This document shows positions 1-5,553 of a stretch of DNA of 10,387 nucleotides, one piece after another. The DNA lies in contig CAMTZV010000012.1 of assembly GCA_947086625.1 (NCBI GenBank), positions 1 to 10,387 of the forward strand, in the 5' to 3' direction. The notes below the pieces were generated by a model, which had not been told where the DNA came from, made no database searches, and worked only from the letters and a program-made list of their open reading frames with translations. How positions within the stretch are numbered: the stretch's first letter is position 1; the number at the start of each line of letters is the position of its first letter. The position numbers and the translations under genes were made by a program. This stretch comes from an uncultured bacterium. Its GTDB lineage: Bacteria > Bacillota > Clostridia > Lachnospirales > Lachnospiraceae.

Positions 1-1
1 G

Positions 2-496
2 CAGTACCGCAGCATCCTCGATCTGCACTCCTACGGGCATGATATTGAGAGCGCGTGGCTGTTAAACCGCGGCGTTGATGTGCTCGGGGAGGAGAAGTAC
101 AGACGAAAGCTCGGGCCGGTCATCGACGATCTGACGGAGCAGATTTTTGAGACCGCGTTCAACGGGCATTCCCTGGCGAATGAGTGTGAGCGGGGCATTG
201 TCAATTCGCGCCGCGTCTGGTGGGTACAGGCGGAGGCGGTGGTCGGATTTTTAAACGGCTACGAGCGGCATCCGGAGCGGACGGATTATCTGCGGGCGGC
301 GGCAAGGGAGTGGGATTTTATCAAAAATTATATGGTTGACTGCCGGGCAGGCTCGGAGTGGTACTGGGAGACGTATGAGGACGGGCGTCCCGTCGAGGGC
401 CGCCCGATTGTGGAACCGTGGAAATGTCCTTACCATAACGGGAGGATGTGCTTTGAGGTGATAAGGAGAGGCATCGATGTTACACAGCAGATATGA
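2..496 (+). CDS. Cellobiose/mannobiose 2-epimerase (AGE superfamily), C-terminal part, 5' end outside window
   Basis: The last 164 residues of an N-acylglucosamine/cellobiose 2-epimerase-like (alpha/alpha)6-barrel protein, an intracellular enzyme that converts the reducing-end sugar of a beta-1,4 disaccharide between glucose and mannose. The fragment opens with the family signature [12 protein letters not shown], which contains one of the two catalytic histidines. It continues with [10 protein letters not shown] (sugar-stacking tryptophans) and ends with [11 protein letters not shown], which carries the second catalytic histidine, as in characterised cellobiose 2-epimerases. The remaining part, including the start, lies left of the window. 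Its stop overlaps the next gene by 20 bases, so the two are probably translationally coupled. Because two GH130 mannoside phosphorylases follow, the physiological substrate is probably mannobiose (product mannosyl-glucose) rather than cellobiose. Family assignment is secure; substrate is inferred from context. Confidence 0.93.
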   Translation, partial: QYRSILDLHSYGHDIESAWLLNRGVDVLGEEKYRRKLGPVIDDLTEQIFETAFNGHSLANECERGIVNSRRVWWVQAEAVVGFLNGYERHPERTDYLRAAAREWDFIKNYMVDCRAGSEWYWETYEDGRPVEGRPIVEPWKCPYHNGRMCFEVIRRGIDVTQQI

Positions 497-1652
497 TGTG
501 GAAAAAGAGAAGCAGGAACGGCTTTTGTGCCGGAAAAACGAGAAGACGCAACTTTATAACGGCATCTATGAGCGCTACCGGTATCCGGTTCTGACAAGGG
601 AGCATATTCCGCTCACATGGCGCTACGATTTAAATGCGGAGAGCAACCCGTATTTTATGGAGCGGCTGGGCGTCAACGCGGTGATGAACGCGGGCGCAAT
701 CGAGCTGGACGGGAAGTTTTACCTCATCGCCCGGATCGAGGGAAATGACCGCAAATCATTTTTCGGCGTGGCGGAAAGCGAAAGCGGGATCGACGGCTTC
801 CGCTTCCGGGATTACCCGGTTGTGCTGGAGGATGTGTGCCCGGAGGAGACAAACGTGTACGACATGAGGCTGACGAAGCATGAAGACGGCTACATTTACG
901 GCGTGTTCTGCTCCGAGAGCAAGGATCAGAGCGATCCGGATCTGTCCGCGGCCGTCGCGGCGGCGGGTATCGTGCGCACGAAGGATCTGAAGGTGTGGGA
1001 GCGGCTTGACAACTTAAAAACGCTGCGCTCGCCCCAGCAGCGAAACGTCGCGCTCCACCCGGAGTTTGTCGATGGGAAGTACGCGTTTTACACGCGGCCG
1101 ATGGACGGGTTTATCGATACCGGCTCCGGCGGGGGCATCGGGTTCGGGCTGTGCGGAGATATTACGCATGCGGTGATCGACGAGGAGCGCATGACGAGCC
1201 TGCGCAGATACCACACGATTACCGAGGCGAAAAACGGCGCGGGCGCGCCGCCGGTGAAAACGGACAGGGGCTGGATCCATATCGCGCACGGTGTGCGGAA
1301 CACTGCGGCGGGGCTGCGCTATGTGATCTATGCGTTTGCAACCGCGCTTGATGATCCGGGGCGGGTCATCGCAGAGCCGTCGGGCTTTTTGATCGGGCCG
1401 CGCGGGGAGGAGCGCGTCGGGGACGTCTCGAACGTTGTCTTTACAAACGGCGTGATTGCCCGCGAAAACGGGGATGTTTACATCTACTATGCGTCGAGCG
1501 ACACACGTCTGCATGTGGCGACGACAAGCGTGGAGCGTCTCGTCGATTATGTATTTGAATCGCCGCGCGACCCCGGACGCTCGGCGGAGTGCGTAAGCCA
1601 GCGCTGCGGGCTGATTGCGCGGAATCTGGAGGTTTTAAGGAGCGGGAGGTAA
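477..1652 (+). CDS. 4-O-beta-D-mannosyl-D-glucose phosphorylase (GH130, subfamily 1 type)
   Basis: A 391-residue cytoplasmic five-bladed beta-propeller phosphorylase of GH130. Family knowledge: subfamily 1 enzymes cleave beta-mannosyl-1,4-glucose with inorganic phosphate, giving mannose-1-phosphate and glucose. Visible features are the long N-terminal extension typical of subfamily 1, [10 protein letters not shown] near residue 66, [13 protein letters not shown] near 85-97, and NVYDMRLT, in which Asp129 is the expected proton donor. [11 protein letters not shown] and HIAHGVR supply conserved binding residues. The start is set by AAGGAGAG at 463-470, six bases before the ATG. It follows the epimerase that would make its substrate and is separated by two bases from a second GH130 gene. 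Length matches the family. Confidence is high for family and good for specificity, based on subfamily features plus context. Confidence 0.92.
   Translation: MLHSRYDVEKEKQERLLCRKNEKTQLYNGIYERYRYPVLTREHIPLTWRYDLNAESNPYFMERLGVNAVMNAGAIELDGKFYLIARIEGNDRKSFFGVAESESGIDGFRFRDYPVVLEDVCPEETNVYDMRLTKHEDGYIYGVFCSESKDQSDPDLSAAVAAAGIVRTKDLKVWERLDNLKTLRSPQQRNVALHPEFVDGKYAFYTRPMDGFIDTGSGGGIGFGLCGDITHAVIDEERMTSLRRYHTITEAKNGAGAPPVKTDRGWIHIAHGVRNTAAGLRYVIYAFATALDDPGRVIAEPSGFLIGPRGEERVGDVSNVVFTNGVIARENGDVYIYYASSDTRLHVATTSVERLVDYVFESPRDPGRSAECVSQRCGLIARNLEVLRSGR
1644..1649 (+). promoter_or_regulatory. Ribosome binding site fixing the start of the second GH130 gene
   Basis: GGGAGG lies five bases before the ATG at 1655. 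The same frame is open upstream to an ATG at 1589, but that start lies deep inside the preceding gene and adds residues unlike any GH130 N-terminus. The start at 1655 is therefore chosen. Confidence 0.8.
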
Positions 1653-1654
1653 AA

Positions 1655-2677
1655 ATGTCAAAGTATACAATGATTTCTCCGGCGGTGCCGAACATGCCGT
1701 GGCAGGAGAAGCCGGAAGGCTTAAAAGGCGCGCCAATCTGGCGCTACAGCGAAAACCCCGTCATCGGGCGCAATCCCGTCGAGGGTGTGGCACGCATTTT
1801 CAACAGCGCGGTTATCCCCTATGAGGGGAAATTTATCGGCGTATTCCGCGGCGAGCAGGTAAACGGCGTCCCCTATATTTATCTGGGGAGAAGCGATGAT
1901 GCGCTGAACTGGGAATTTGATGCGGAAAAGATTGTGTTTGTGGACGAGGACGGGCAGCCGTCCCAGCCGGTTTATGCGTACGACCCGCGTCTCGTGAAGG
2001 TGGAGGATACCTACTACATCATTTTCTGCCAGGACTTTTACGGCGCGGCGATCGGGCTGGCAAAAACGACGGACTTTCAGACGTTTGTGCGCATGGAGAA
2101 TCCGTTTCTGCCGTTTAACCGCAATGCGGTGCTCTTTCCGCGCAGAATCAACGGAAACTATGTGATGCTCTCGCGGCCGTCCGACAGCGGGCACACGCCG
2201 TTCGGGGATATTTTCATCAGCGAGAGCCCCGATCTTTTGTATTGGGGCAGGCACCGGCACGTAATGGGAAAGAGCGCCGAGTGGTGGGAGGCTCTGAAAA
2301 TAGGAGGCGGCGCGGCGCCCATTGAGACGAGCGAGGGCTGGCTGCTGTTTTATCATGGGGTGACCGGGACATGCAACGGCTATGTTTACTCGATCGGAGG
2401 GGCGATTCTCGACATCGACGAGCCGTCGAGGGTCAGATACCGCTGCGAGAATTTCCTGCTCACGCCGCAGGAGTGGTATGAGGAGCGCGGCTTTGTGCCA
2501 AACGTGTGCTTCCCGTGCGCGACCATCCACGACAGCGCGTCGGGAAGGATTGCACTCTATTACGGTGCGGCCGACAGCTACGTCGGGGCTGCGTTTACGA
2601 CGCTGGATGAGATCGTTGACTATATAAAGGAGCACAGCGTCCTGCACGGGGATGACCGGGAGGCCGGAAAGAGGTAG
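1655..2677 (+). CDS. Beta-1,4-mannooligosaccharide phosphorylase (GH130, subfamily 2 type)
   Basis: A 340-residue GH130 phosphorylase, shorter than its upstream neighbour and lacking that protein's N-terminal extension, as is usual for subfamily 2. Such enzymes remove the non-reducing mannose from beta-1,4-mannooligosaccharides with phosphate, releasing mannose-1-phosphate. Seen here are ARIFNSAV (46-53), GVFRGEQ (62-68), and YAYDPRLV with Asp110 as the expected catalytic acid. Also present are NRNAVLFP (155-162), SRPSDSGH (173-180), KIGGGAAP (215-222) and FYHGV (232-236), which in the family hold phosphate- and sugar-binding Arg, Lys and His. It is packed between the first GH130 gene (two-base gap) and the isomerase-kinase fusion (seven-base gap). 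The pair suggests division of labour: this enzyme on longer mannooligosaccharides, the other on the epimerised disaccharide. Exact chain-length preference cannot be read from sequence. Confidence 0.9.
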   Translation: MSKYTMISPAVPNMPWQEKPEGLKGAPIWRYSENPVIGRNPVEGVARIFNSAVIPYEGKFIGVFRGEQVNGVPYIYLGRSDDALNWEFDAEKIVFVDEDGQPSQPVYAYDPRLVKVEDTYYIIFCQDFYGAAIGLAKTTDFQTFVRMENPFLPFNRNAVLFPRRINGNYVMLSRPSDSGHTPFGDIFISESPDLLYWGRHRHVMGKSAEWWEALKIGGGAAPIETSEGWLLFYHGVTGTCNGYVYSIGGAILDIDEPSRVRYRCENFLLTPQEWYEERGFVPNVCFPCATIHDSASGRIALYYGAADSYVGAAFTTLDEIVDYIKEHSVLHGDDREAGKR

Positions 2678-2684
2678 AGGGACG

Positions 2685-4577
2685 ATGAGTATTTTAAAAT
2701 TGAAGCCGAGCTGCAAGGATTACCTCTGGGGCGGCAGAAGGCTGAAGGACGAATACGGCAAGGAATACGAGGGCAGCGTGCTCGCCGAGACGTGGGAGCT
2801 CTCCTGCCATCCGGACGGGCCGTCGTATATCACAAACGGGCCGTATGCGGGTAAGACGCTGCAGGCGTATATCGACGGGGAGGGCAAGGAGGTTCTCGGA
2901 ACCCATTGCAGGCGGTTTCGGGATTTCCCGATTCTGACGAAATTTATTGACGCAAAGGACAATTTATCGATTCAGGTGCATCCCGACAACCGCTATGCGC
3001 TCAAAAACGAGGGGCAGTACGGGAAAACGGAGATGTGGTATGTGATGGACGCCGGTGAGCATGCGTTTCTGTACTACGGCTTCCGGCGGGAGGTGAGCCG
3101 GGAGGAGTTTGCCCGCAGAATCGAGGAGGATACGCTTTTAGAGGTATTAAACGCCGTGCCGGTGCAGAAAGGCGATGTGCTCTTTATCGAGTCGGGCACG
3201 ATCCACGCGATCGGGAAGGATATTCTGATCGCGGAGATCCAGCAGAATTCCAATGTGACCTACCGCGTGTACGATTACGGGAGAGTCGGAAAGGACGGAA
3301 AAAAGCGGGATCTGCACATCGAAAAGGCGCTGGCCGTCACCAGACGGGTTCCGATCGTGAAGGATAAGAGCAGCTATCCGCATGTGGCGGACTGCGATTA
3401 TTTTACGGTCGACAAGCTCAACCTCGACGGGAAGGTTATGAAGCGGATGGAGGGCAGCGTTTCGGACGAGTCGTTCGCCAGCATTCTGATTCTGGACGGG
3501 GAGGGCATGATTTCGGACGCGGACGGGGCGCTTGCCTATCGGAAGGGAGACAGCTTTTTCCTCCCTGCGGGCGGTGGCGGCTATACGGTGGAGGGCTCCT
3601 GCAACGCGCTCGTCACGACGATCCGTGAGAAGGCCGCGCCGGTGCGCATCGGGATCGCCATCGGAGGGACGGAGACAAAAATTGGCCTGGTGGATGTTCA
3701 CCAGAAGCTGATTGTCTCCGAGAGGATGAAAACGGATGTGTCCCTTCCGCCGGAGGAGTTCGTGCGCGAGGTCGGGCAAAGTGCGCTGGCGCTTCTCGAG
3801 CGCGCGGGGATTGCCGTTGACCAGTGTGTCGGCGCGGGTATCGGCGTGCCGGGTACGGTTGACGGGAGACGGGGGATCGTGCGCTATTCAAACAACATTC
3901 CGTGGGAGAATGTTGCGCTTGCAAAGGAGATGGGGGCGCTTCTTCCGATGCCGGTTTCCATCGCCAACGACGCGGACTGCGCCGCGCTGGGCGAGGCGGT
4001 CGCCGGAGCCGGAAAATCATGTCAGGACGTCGTGATGGTGACGCTTGGCGCCGGGGTCGGCGGTGGAATCATACTGGACGGGGAAATTTACGGGGGCGGC
4101 GGGATCGGCGGAAGCGAGCTGGGCCATATGGTCATCGTGGAGGACGGCGAGCCGTGCACATGCGGACGGCGGGGCTGCCTGGAGGCTTACGTCTCCGTTC
4201 CCGCGCTGGTGCGGGACGCGAAACGCGCGACCGGAAAGGCGCTGTCCCCGCAGGAAATTTTTGACGGTGCGGGGAGCGGCGATGACGCGTTGAGAAAGGT
4301 GGTTGATCTGTATATCCGCAGGCTGGGAACCGGAATCGTCAATATCGTAAATATTTTCCGGCCGCAGCTCGTGCTGCTCGGCGGTGAGCTTTCGGCGGTG
4401 GGCGAGCTGCTCGCCGGCCCGCTTTCCGACATGGTAAAGAAAGGCTGCTTTGGAGGAGAGAAGGGCGGGCTTCCCGAAATCGGGACGGCGGCACTTGGAA
4501 ATGAGGCCGGGGTCATCGGCGCGGCGAGCCTGCATTTTGACAAAAGGGCTTTACACATCCAGAAAAACCGGGTATAA
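2685..4577 (+). CDS. Mannose-6-phosphate isomerase (class I) fused to a ROK-family sugar kinase
   Basis: One uninterrupted 630-residue frame with two domains. Residues 1 to about 315 form a short class I mannose-6-phosphate isomerase: YLWGG (13-17), LSIQVHPDN with zinc ligands Gln97 and His99, GKTEMWY with Glu116, and GDVLFIESGTIHAIGK with His174. It would convert mannose-6-phosphate to fructose-6-phosphate. After a linker of only a few residues, a ROK kinase domain runs from about 320 to the end. It has ANDADCAALGE with the catalytic Asp429, GGSELGH with sugar-binding Glu478 and zinc ligand His481, CTCGRRGCLE (491-500) with three zinc cysteines, and VLLGGEL near the adenosine site. Two positions are unusual: the first phosphate motif reads GIAIGGT, with Ala325 where Asp is expected, and the second reads GAGVGGG, with Ala456 where Thr is usual. 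The start at 2685 follows AGAGGG with short spacing. The likely joint role is disposal of the mannose-phosphate and glucose made by the upstream phosphorylases. The kinase substrate is inferred, and activity is uncertain because of the substitutions. Confidence 0.9.
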   Translation: MSILKLKPSCKDYLWGGRRLKDEYGKEYEGSVLAETWELSCHPDGPSYITNGPYAGKTLQAYIDGEGKEVLGTHCRRFRDFPILTKFIDAKDNLSIQVHPDNRYALKNEGQYGKTEMWYVMDAGEHAFLYYGFRREVSREEFARRIEEDTLLEVLNAVPVQKGDVLFIESGTIHAIGKDILIAEIQQNSNVTYRVYDYGRVGKDGKKRDLHIEKALAVTRRVPIVKDKSSYPHVADCDYFTVDKLNLDGKVMKRMEGSVSDESFASILILDGEGMISDADGALAYRKGDSFFLPAGGGGYTVEGSCNALVTTIREKAAPVRIGIAIGGTETKIGLVDVHQKLIVSERMKTDVSLPPEEFVREVGQSALALLERAGIAVDQCVGAGIGVPGTVDGRRGIVRYSNNIPWENVALAKEMGALLPMPVSIANDADCAALGEAVAGAGKSCQDVVMVTLGAGVGGGIILDGEIYGGGGIGGSELGHMVIVEDGEPCTCGRRGCLEAYVSVPALVRDAKRATGKALSPQEIFDGAGSGDDALRKVVDLYIRRLGTGIVNIVNIFRPQLVLLGGELSAVGELLAGPLSDMVKKGCFGGEKGGLPEIGTAALGNEAGVIGAASLHFDKRALHIQKNRV

Positions 4578-4578
4578 T
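4550..4578 (+). promoter_or_regulatory. Predicted sigma-A promoter for the two small genes
   Basis: TTTACA (4550-4555) and a consensus TATAAT (4573-4578) are separated by 17 bases. They lie in the last codons of the isomerase-kinase gene; the -10 box covers its stop codon. The expected start of transcription is near 4585, about 40 bases before the 49-residue ORF. No terminator is visible between the mannan operon and this point, so read-through could also contribute. Confidence 0.7.
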
Positions 4579-4594
4579 CAAAGCAGTTGTATGG

Positions 4595-4604
4595 TGATGC
4601 ATCA
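4595..4604. promoter_or_regulatory. Perfect palindrome TGATGCATCA, possible operator
   Basis: A 10-base perfect inverted repeat with no spacer, starting about ten bases after the predicted transcription start and ending just before the Shine-Dalgarno site AGAGGAG (4609-4615). The position suits a repressor that blocks the small-gene promoter. It could also be chance; no regulator family is recognised. Confidence 0.3.
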
Positions 4605-4625
4605 TAATAGAGGAGTGGTGACCGT

Positions 4626-4775
4626 ATGGGTATGACCGGTCTGCAATTTGAAGTGTGTCACGCGTTGATTACGTTTGTCGATGAGTTGATCGATCGGGAG
4701 ACGGATGAACAGGAAAAAGAGAAGCTAAAGCTGCGCAAGAGAAATATCCTTGCGAACAACAAAGAGGTAACCTGA
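4626..4775 (+). CDS. Small 49-residue charged helical protein, function unknown
   Basis: A 49-residue reading frame with ATG at 4626, preceded at good distance by AGAGGAG (4609-4615) and by a strong promoter. A second in-frame ATG at 4632 is an alternative start. Residues 5-22 are hydrophobic and amphipathic with one cysteine (Cys11). Residues 23-40 are almost entirely Asp, Glu, Lys and Arg, suggesting one long helix or a coiled coil. There is no signal peptide and no full membrane segment. The composition is more AT-rich than the flanking operons. It sits 58 bases before the cysteine-containing small protein, under the same promoter. It could be a regulator, adaptor or immunity-like partner of that protein, but nothing identifies it by family. 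Confidence 0.65.
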   Translation: MGMTGLQFEVCHALITFVDELIDRETDEQEKEKLKLRKRNILANNKEVT

Positions 4776-4793
4776 AAACAAAGGGGATTGGTG

Positions 4794-4858
4794 TCCGGCT
4801 TTTTTGGCCAGGGATGCCGGAAAAGGAGGACATATGACGAAAACATATGAAAAGCCGG
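4794..4858 (+). promoter_or_regulatory. Two mutually exclusive RNA pairings around the ribosome binding site of the cysteine-containing small gene
   Basis: CCGGCTTTT (4795-4803) can pair perfectly over nine bases with AAAAGCCGG (4850-4858), enclosing the ribosome binding site and start codon. The same left strand can instead pair as TCCGGC (4794-4799) with GCCGGA (4816-4821), a six-base stem ending just before the ribosome binding site. The two folds exclude each other, which is the layout of a translational switch. This is read from complementarity only; no known riboswitch class is recognised. Confidence 0.35.
4823..4829 (+). promoter_or_regulatory. Strong ribosome binding site for the cysteine-containing small protein
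   Basis: AAGGAGG ends four bases before the ATG at 4834. The frame is open further upstream to a TTG at 4804, but the site's position supports 4834. Confidence 0.85.
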
Positions 4859-5205
4859 TGCTTCTCGCACAGGAGGAGCTGGCAGAGGGTGTCTACATGG
4901 GGAGCGGTACAGTAGCAGAGGGCGGCGGCAATAGCGGTAATGGCCCCAAGTGCGACAGCAAGTATATGAAGGGTGTATGGCAGGCACCGGATTATTCCGA
5001 TTGGGCTGGCACGACCAGAGGCTACAAGCAGCAGTTCGCATGTCTGGGATGCCCTGCAAATACTGGCAATGGATGCGGCCTGCAGACGCATTATGTGGAT
5101 TCCGGTAATGCGTCCAGCTACGATGTGGACAACGGGAACCGCATGCCGAGCTGGGAGAGGAAGGGATACGGCCCGGACGATCCGGTCAAAGACTGGGCGA
5201 TGTAA
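4834..5205 (+). CDS. 123-residue Gly/Asn-rich four-cysteine protein with leader-like N-terminus, function unknown
   Basis: The first 25 residues (from MTKTYEKPVLL through ELAEGVYMGSG) are charged and helical, then break into a Gly-Ser-Asn stretch. That layout resembles the leader region of ribosomally made, modified or exported peptides, although it is not an exact double-glycine leader. The rest is rich in Gly, Asn, Tyr and Trp with four cysteines: Cys40, a CLGC pair at 70 and 73, and Cys81. These could form two disulfides or one metal site. There is no hydrophobic signal peptide and no membrane segment. From memory, short proteins beginning YEKPxxLxxEELAEGVY recur in gut Firmicutes, but I cannot name a family or role. 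It shares a promoter with the 49-residue protein and is closed by an intrinsic terminator. No modification enzyme or peptide exporter is in the window. Confidence 0.8.
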   Translation: MTKTYEKPVLLAQEELAEGVYMGSGTVAEGGGNSGNGPKCDSKYMKGVWQAPDYSDWAGTTRGYKQQFACLGCPANTGNGCGLQTHYVDSGNASSYDVDNGNRMPSWERKGYGPDDPVKDWAM

Positions 5206-5214
5206 GAAAAGATC

Positions 5215-5253
5215 AACCTGCGCGCAGACAAAACATCTGCCGCAGGTTTTTTT
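5215..5253 (+). terminator. Intrinsic terminator after the cysteine-containing small gene
   Basis: AACCTGC (5215-5221) pairs with GCAGGTT (5242-5248), and GCAGA (5224-5228) pairs with TCTGC (5236-5240), with a small internal loop and a seven-base terminal loop. A run of seven T (5247-5253) follows. It begins ten bases after the stop codon and closes the two-gene unit. Confidence 0.88.
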
Positions 5254-5254
5254 A

Positions 5255-5345
5255 TGCGCAGGCCCGCATAGGGAAATTTGCTGCTAAAGCAGCATGCGGG
5301 CCGCGCGGCGAGTAGGGAGAAAATCTTCCCTACTCGATTTGCGCA
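5255..5345. repeat. Palindromic element: two hairpins enclosed by repeated TGCGCA
   Basis: GGCCCGCAT (5261-5269) pairs with ATGCGGGCC (5294-5302), with an inner GCTGC/GCAGC stem (5280-5284, 5289-5293). CGAGTAGGGA (5309-5318) pairs perfectly with TCCCTACTCG (5327-5336). The self-complementary TGCGCA stands at both ends (5255-5260 and 5340-5345) and could close a three-way junction, or represent short flanking repeats. No credible gene is present. The element may be a dispersed intergenic repeat, a small RNA or a 5' leader structure; the sequence alone does not say which. Confidence 0.55.
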
Positions 5346-5358
5346 GTAATAGTTCAGC

Positions 5359-5417
5359 CATCGTCCGGGAAATGTGAGAACCATGCTTGCATGAGTGAGC
5401 ACATGGCGCAGACGATG
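5359..5417. other. Three-tier nested hairpin in the intergenic region
   Basis: Three stems nest inside one another: CATCGTC (5359-5365) with GACGATG (5411-5417), ATGTG (5372-5376) with CACAT (5400-5404), and CATGC (5382-5386) with GCATG (5389-5393). The internal loops are nearly symmetrical (six and six, five and six bases). The two-base apical gap is too tight for RNA unless the inner pair opens, so part of this may act as a DNA palindrome. It follows directly on the two-hairpin element and may belong to the same unit. Confidence 0.5.
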
Positions 5418-5442
5418 CGTGGAACCTTCCAGAAGAATAACA

Positions 5443-5471
5443 TTGCTTTCTCCACCCGAAAAGGGTAAAAT
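5443..5471 (+). promoter_or_regulatory. Possible promoter for the hflK-to-transglutaminase operon
   Basis: TTGCTT (5443-5448) and TAAAAT (5466-5471) are 17 bases apart, about 80 bases before hflK. The -35 box matches the consensus poorly and the -10 box well. A 12-base palindrome TGGAACCTTCCA (5420-5431) lies just upstream, and an AGCGG/CCGCT inverted repeat (5479-5494) lies in the putative leader. The terminator at 5215-5253 means this operon probably needs its own promoter in this gap. Confidence 0.4.
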
Positions 5472-5553
5472 AAAGGTCAGCGGAATCTACCGCTTGAAAA
5501 CGTAGTGTTGAAATTGTAGCAGCGATACCAGAGGGTATACAAAGGAGGAAGCT

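Noticed and set aside
1721..2716. A 331-residue open frame on the minus strand
   Set aside because: It mirrors the second GH130 gene, which has clear motifs and a ribosome binding site. The minus-strand product has no recognisable features.
4537..4578. TTGACA at 4537-4542 as the -35 box for the small-gene promoter
   Set aside because: It is a perfect -35 sequence but lies 30 bases from the TATAAT, too far. TTTACA at 4550 has the right 17-base spacing.
5118..5402. A 94-residue minus-strand frame across the terminator and palindromes
   Set aside because: It runs through the terminator and both hairpins, with no promoter or ribosome binding site. It is probably a spurious frame of the repeat-like element.
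5391..5468. A 25-residue frame starting MSEHMAQTMRG in the intergenic region
   Set aside because: It has no convincing ribosome binding site and overlaps the nested hairpin; it more likely reflects the structured element than a peptide gene.
5494..5541. TTGAAA boxes (5494 and 5508) with TATACA (5536) as the hflK promoter
   Set aside because: Spacings are too long (22 bases or more), and the -10 candidate would put transcription start at or past the ribosome binding site.
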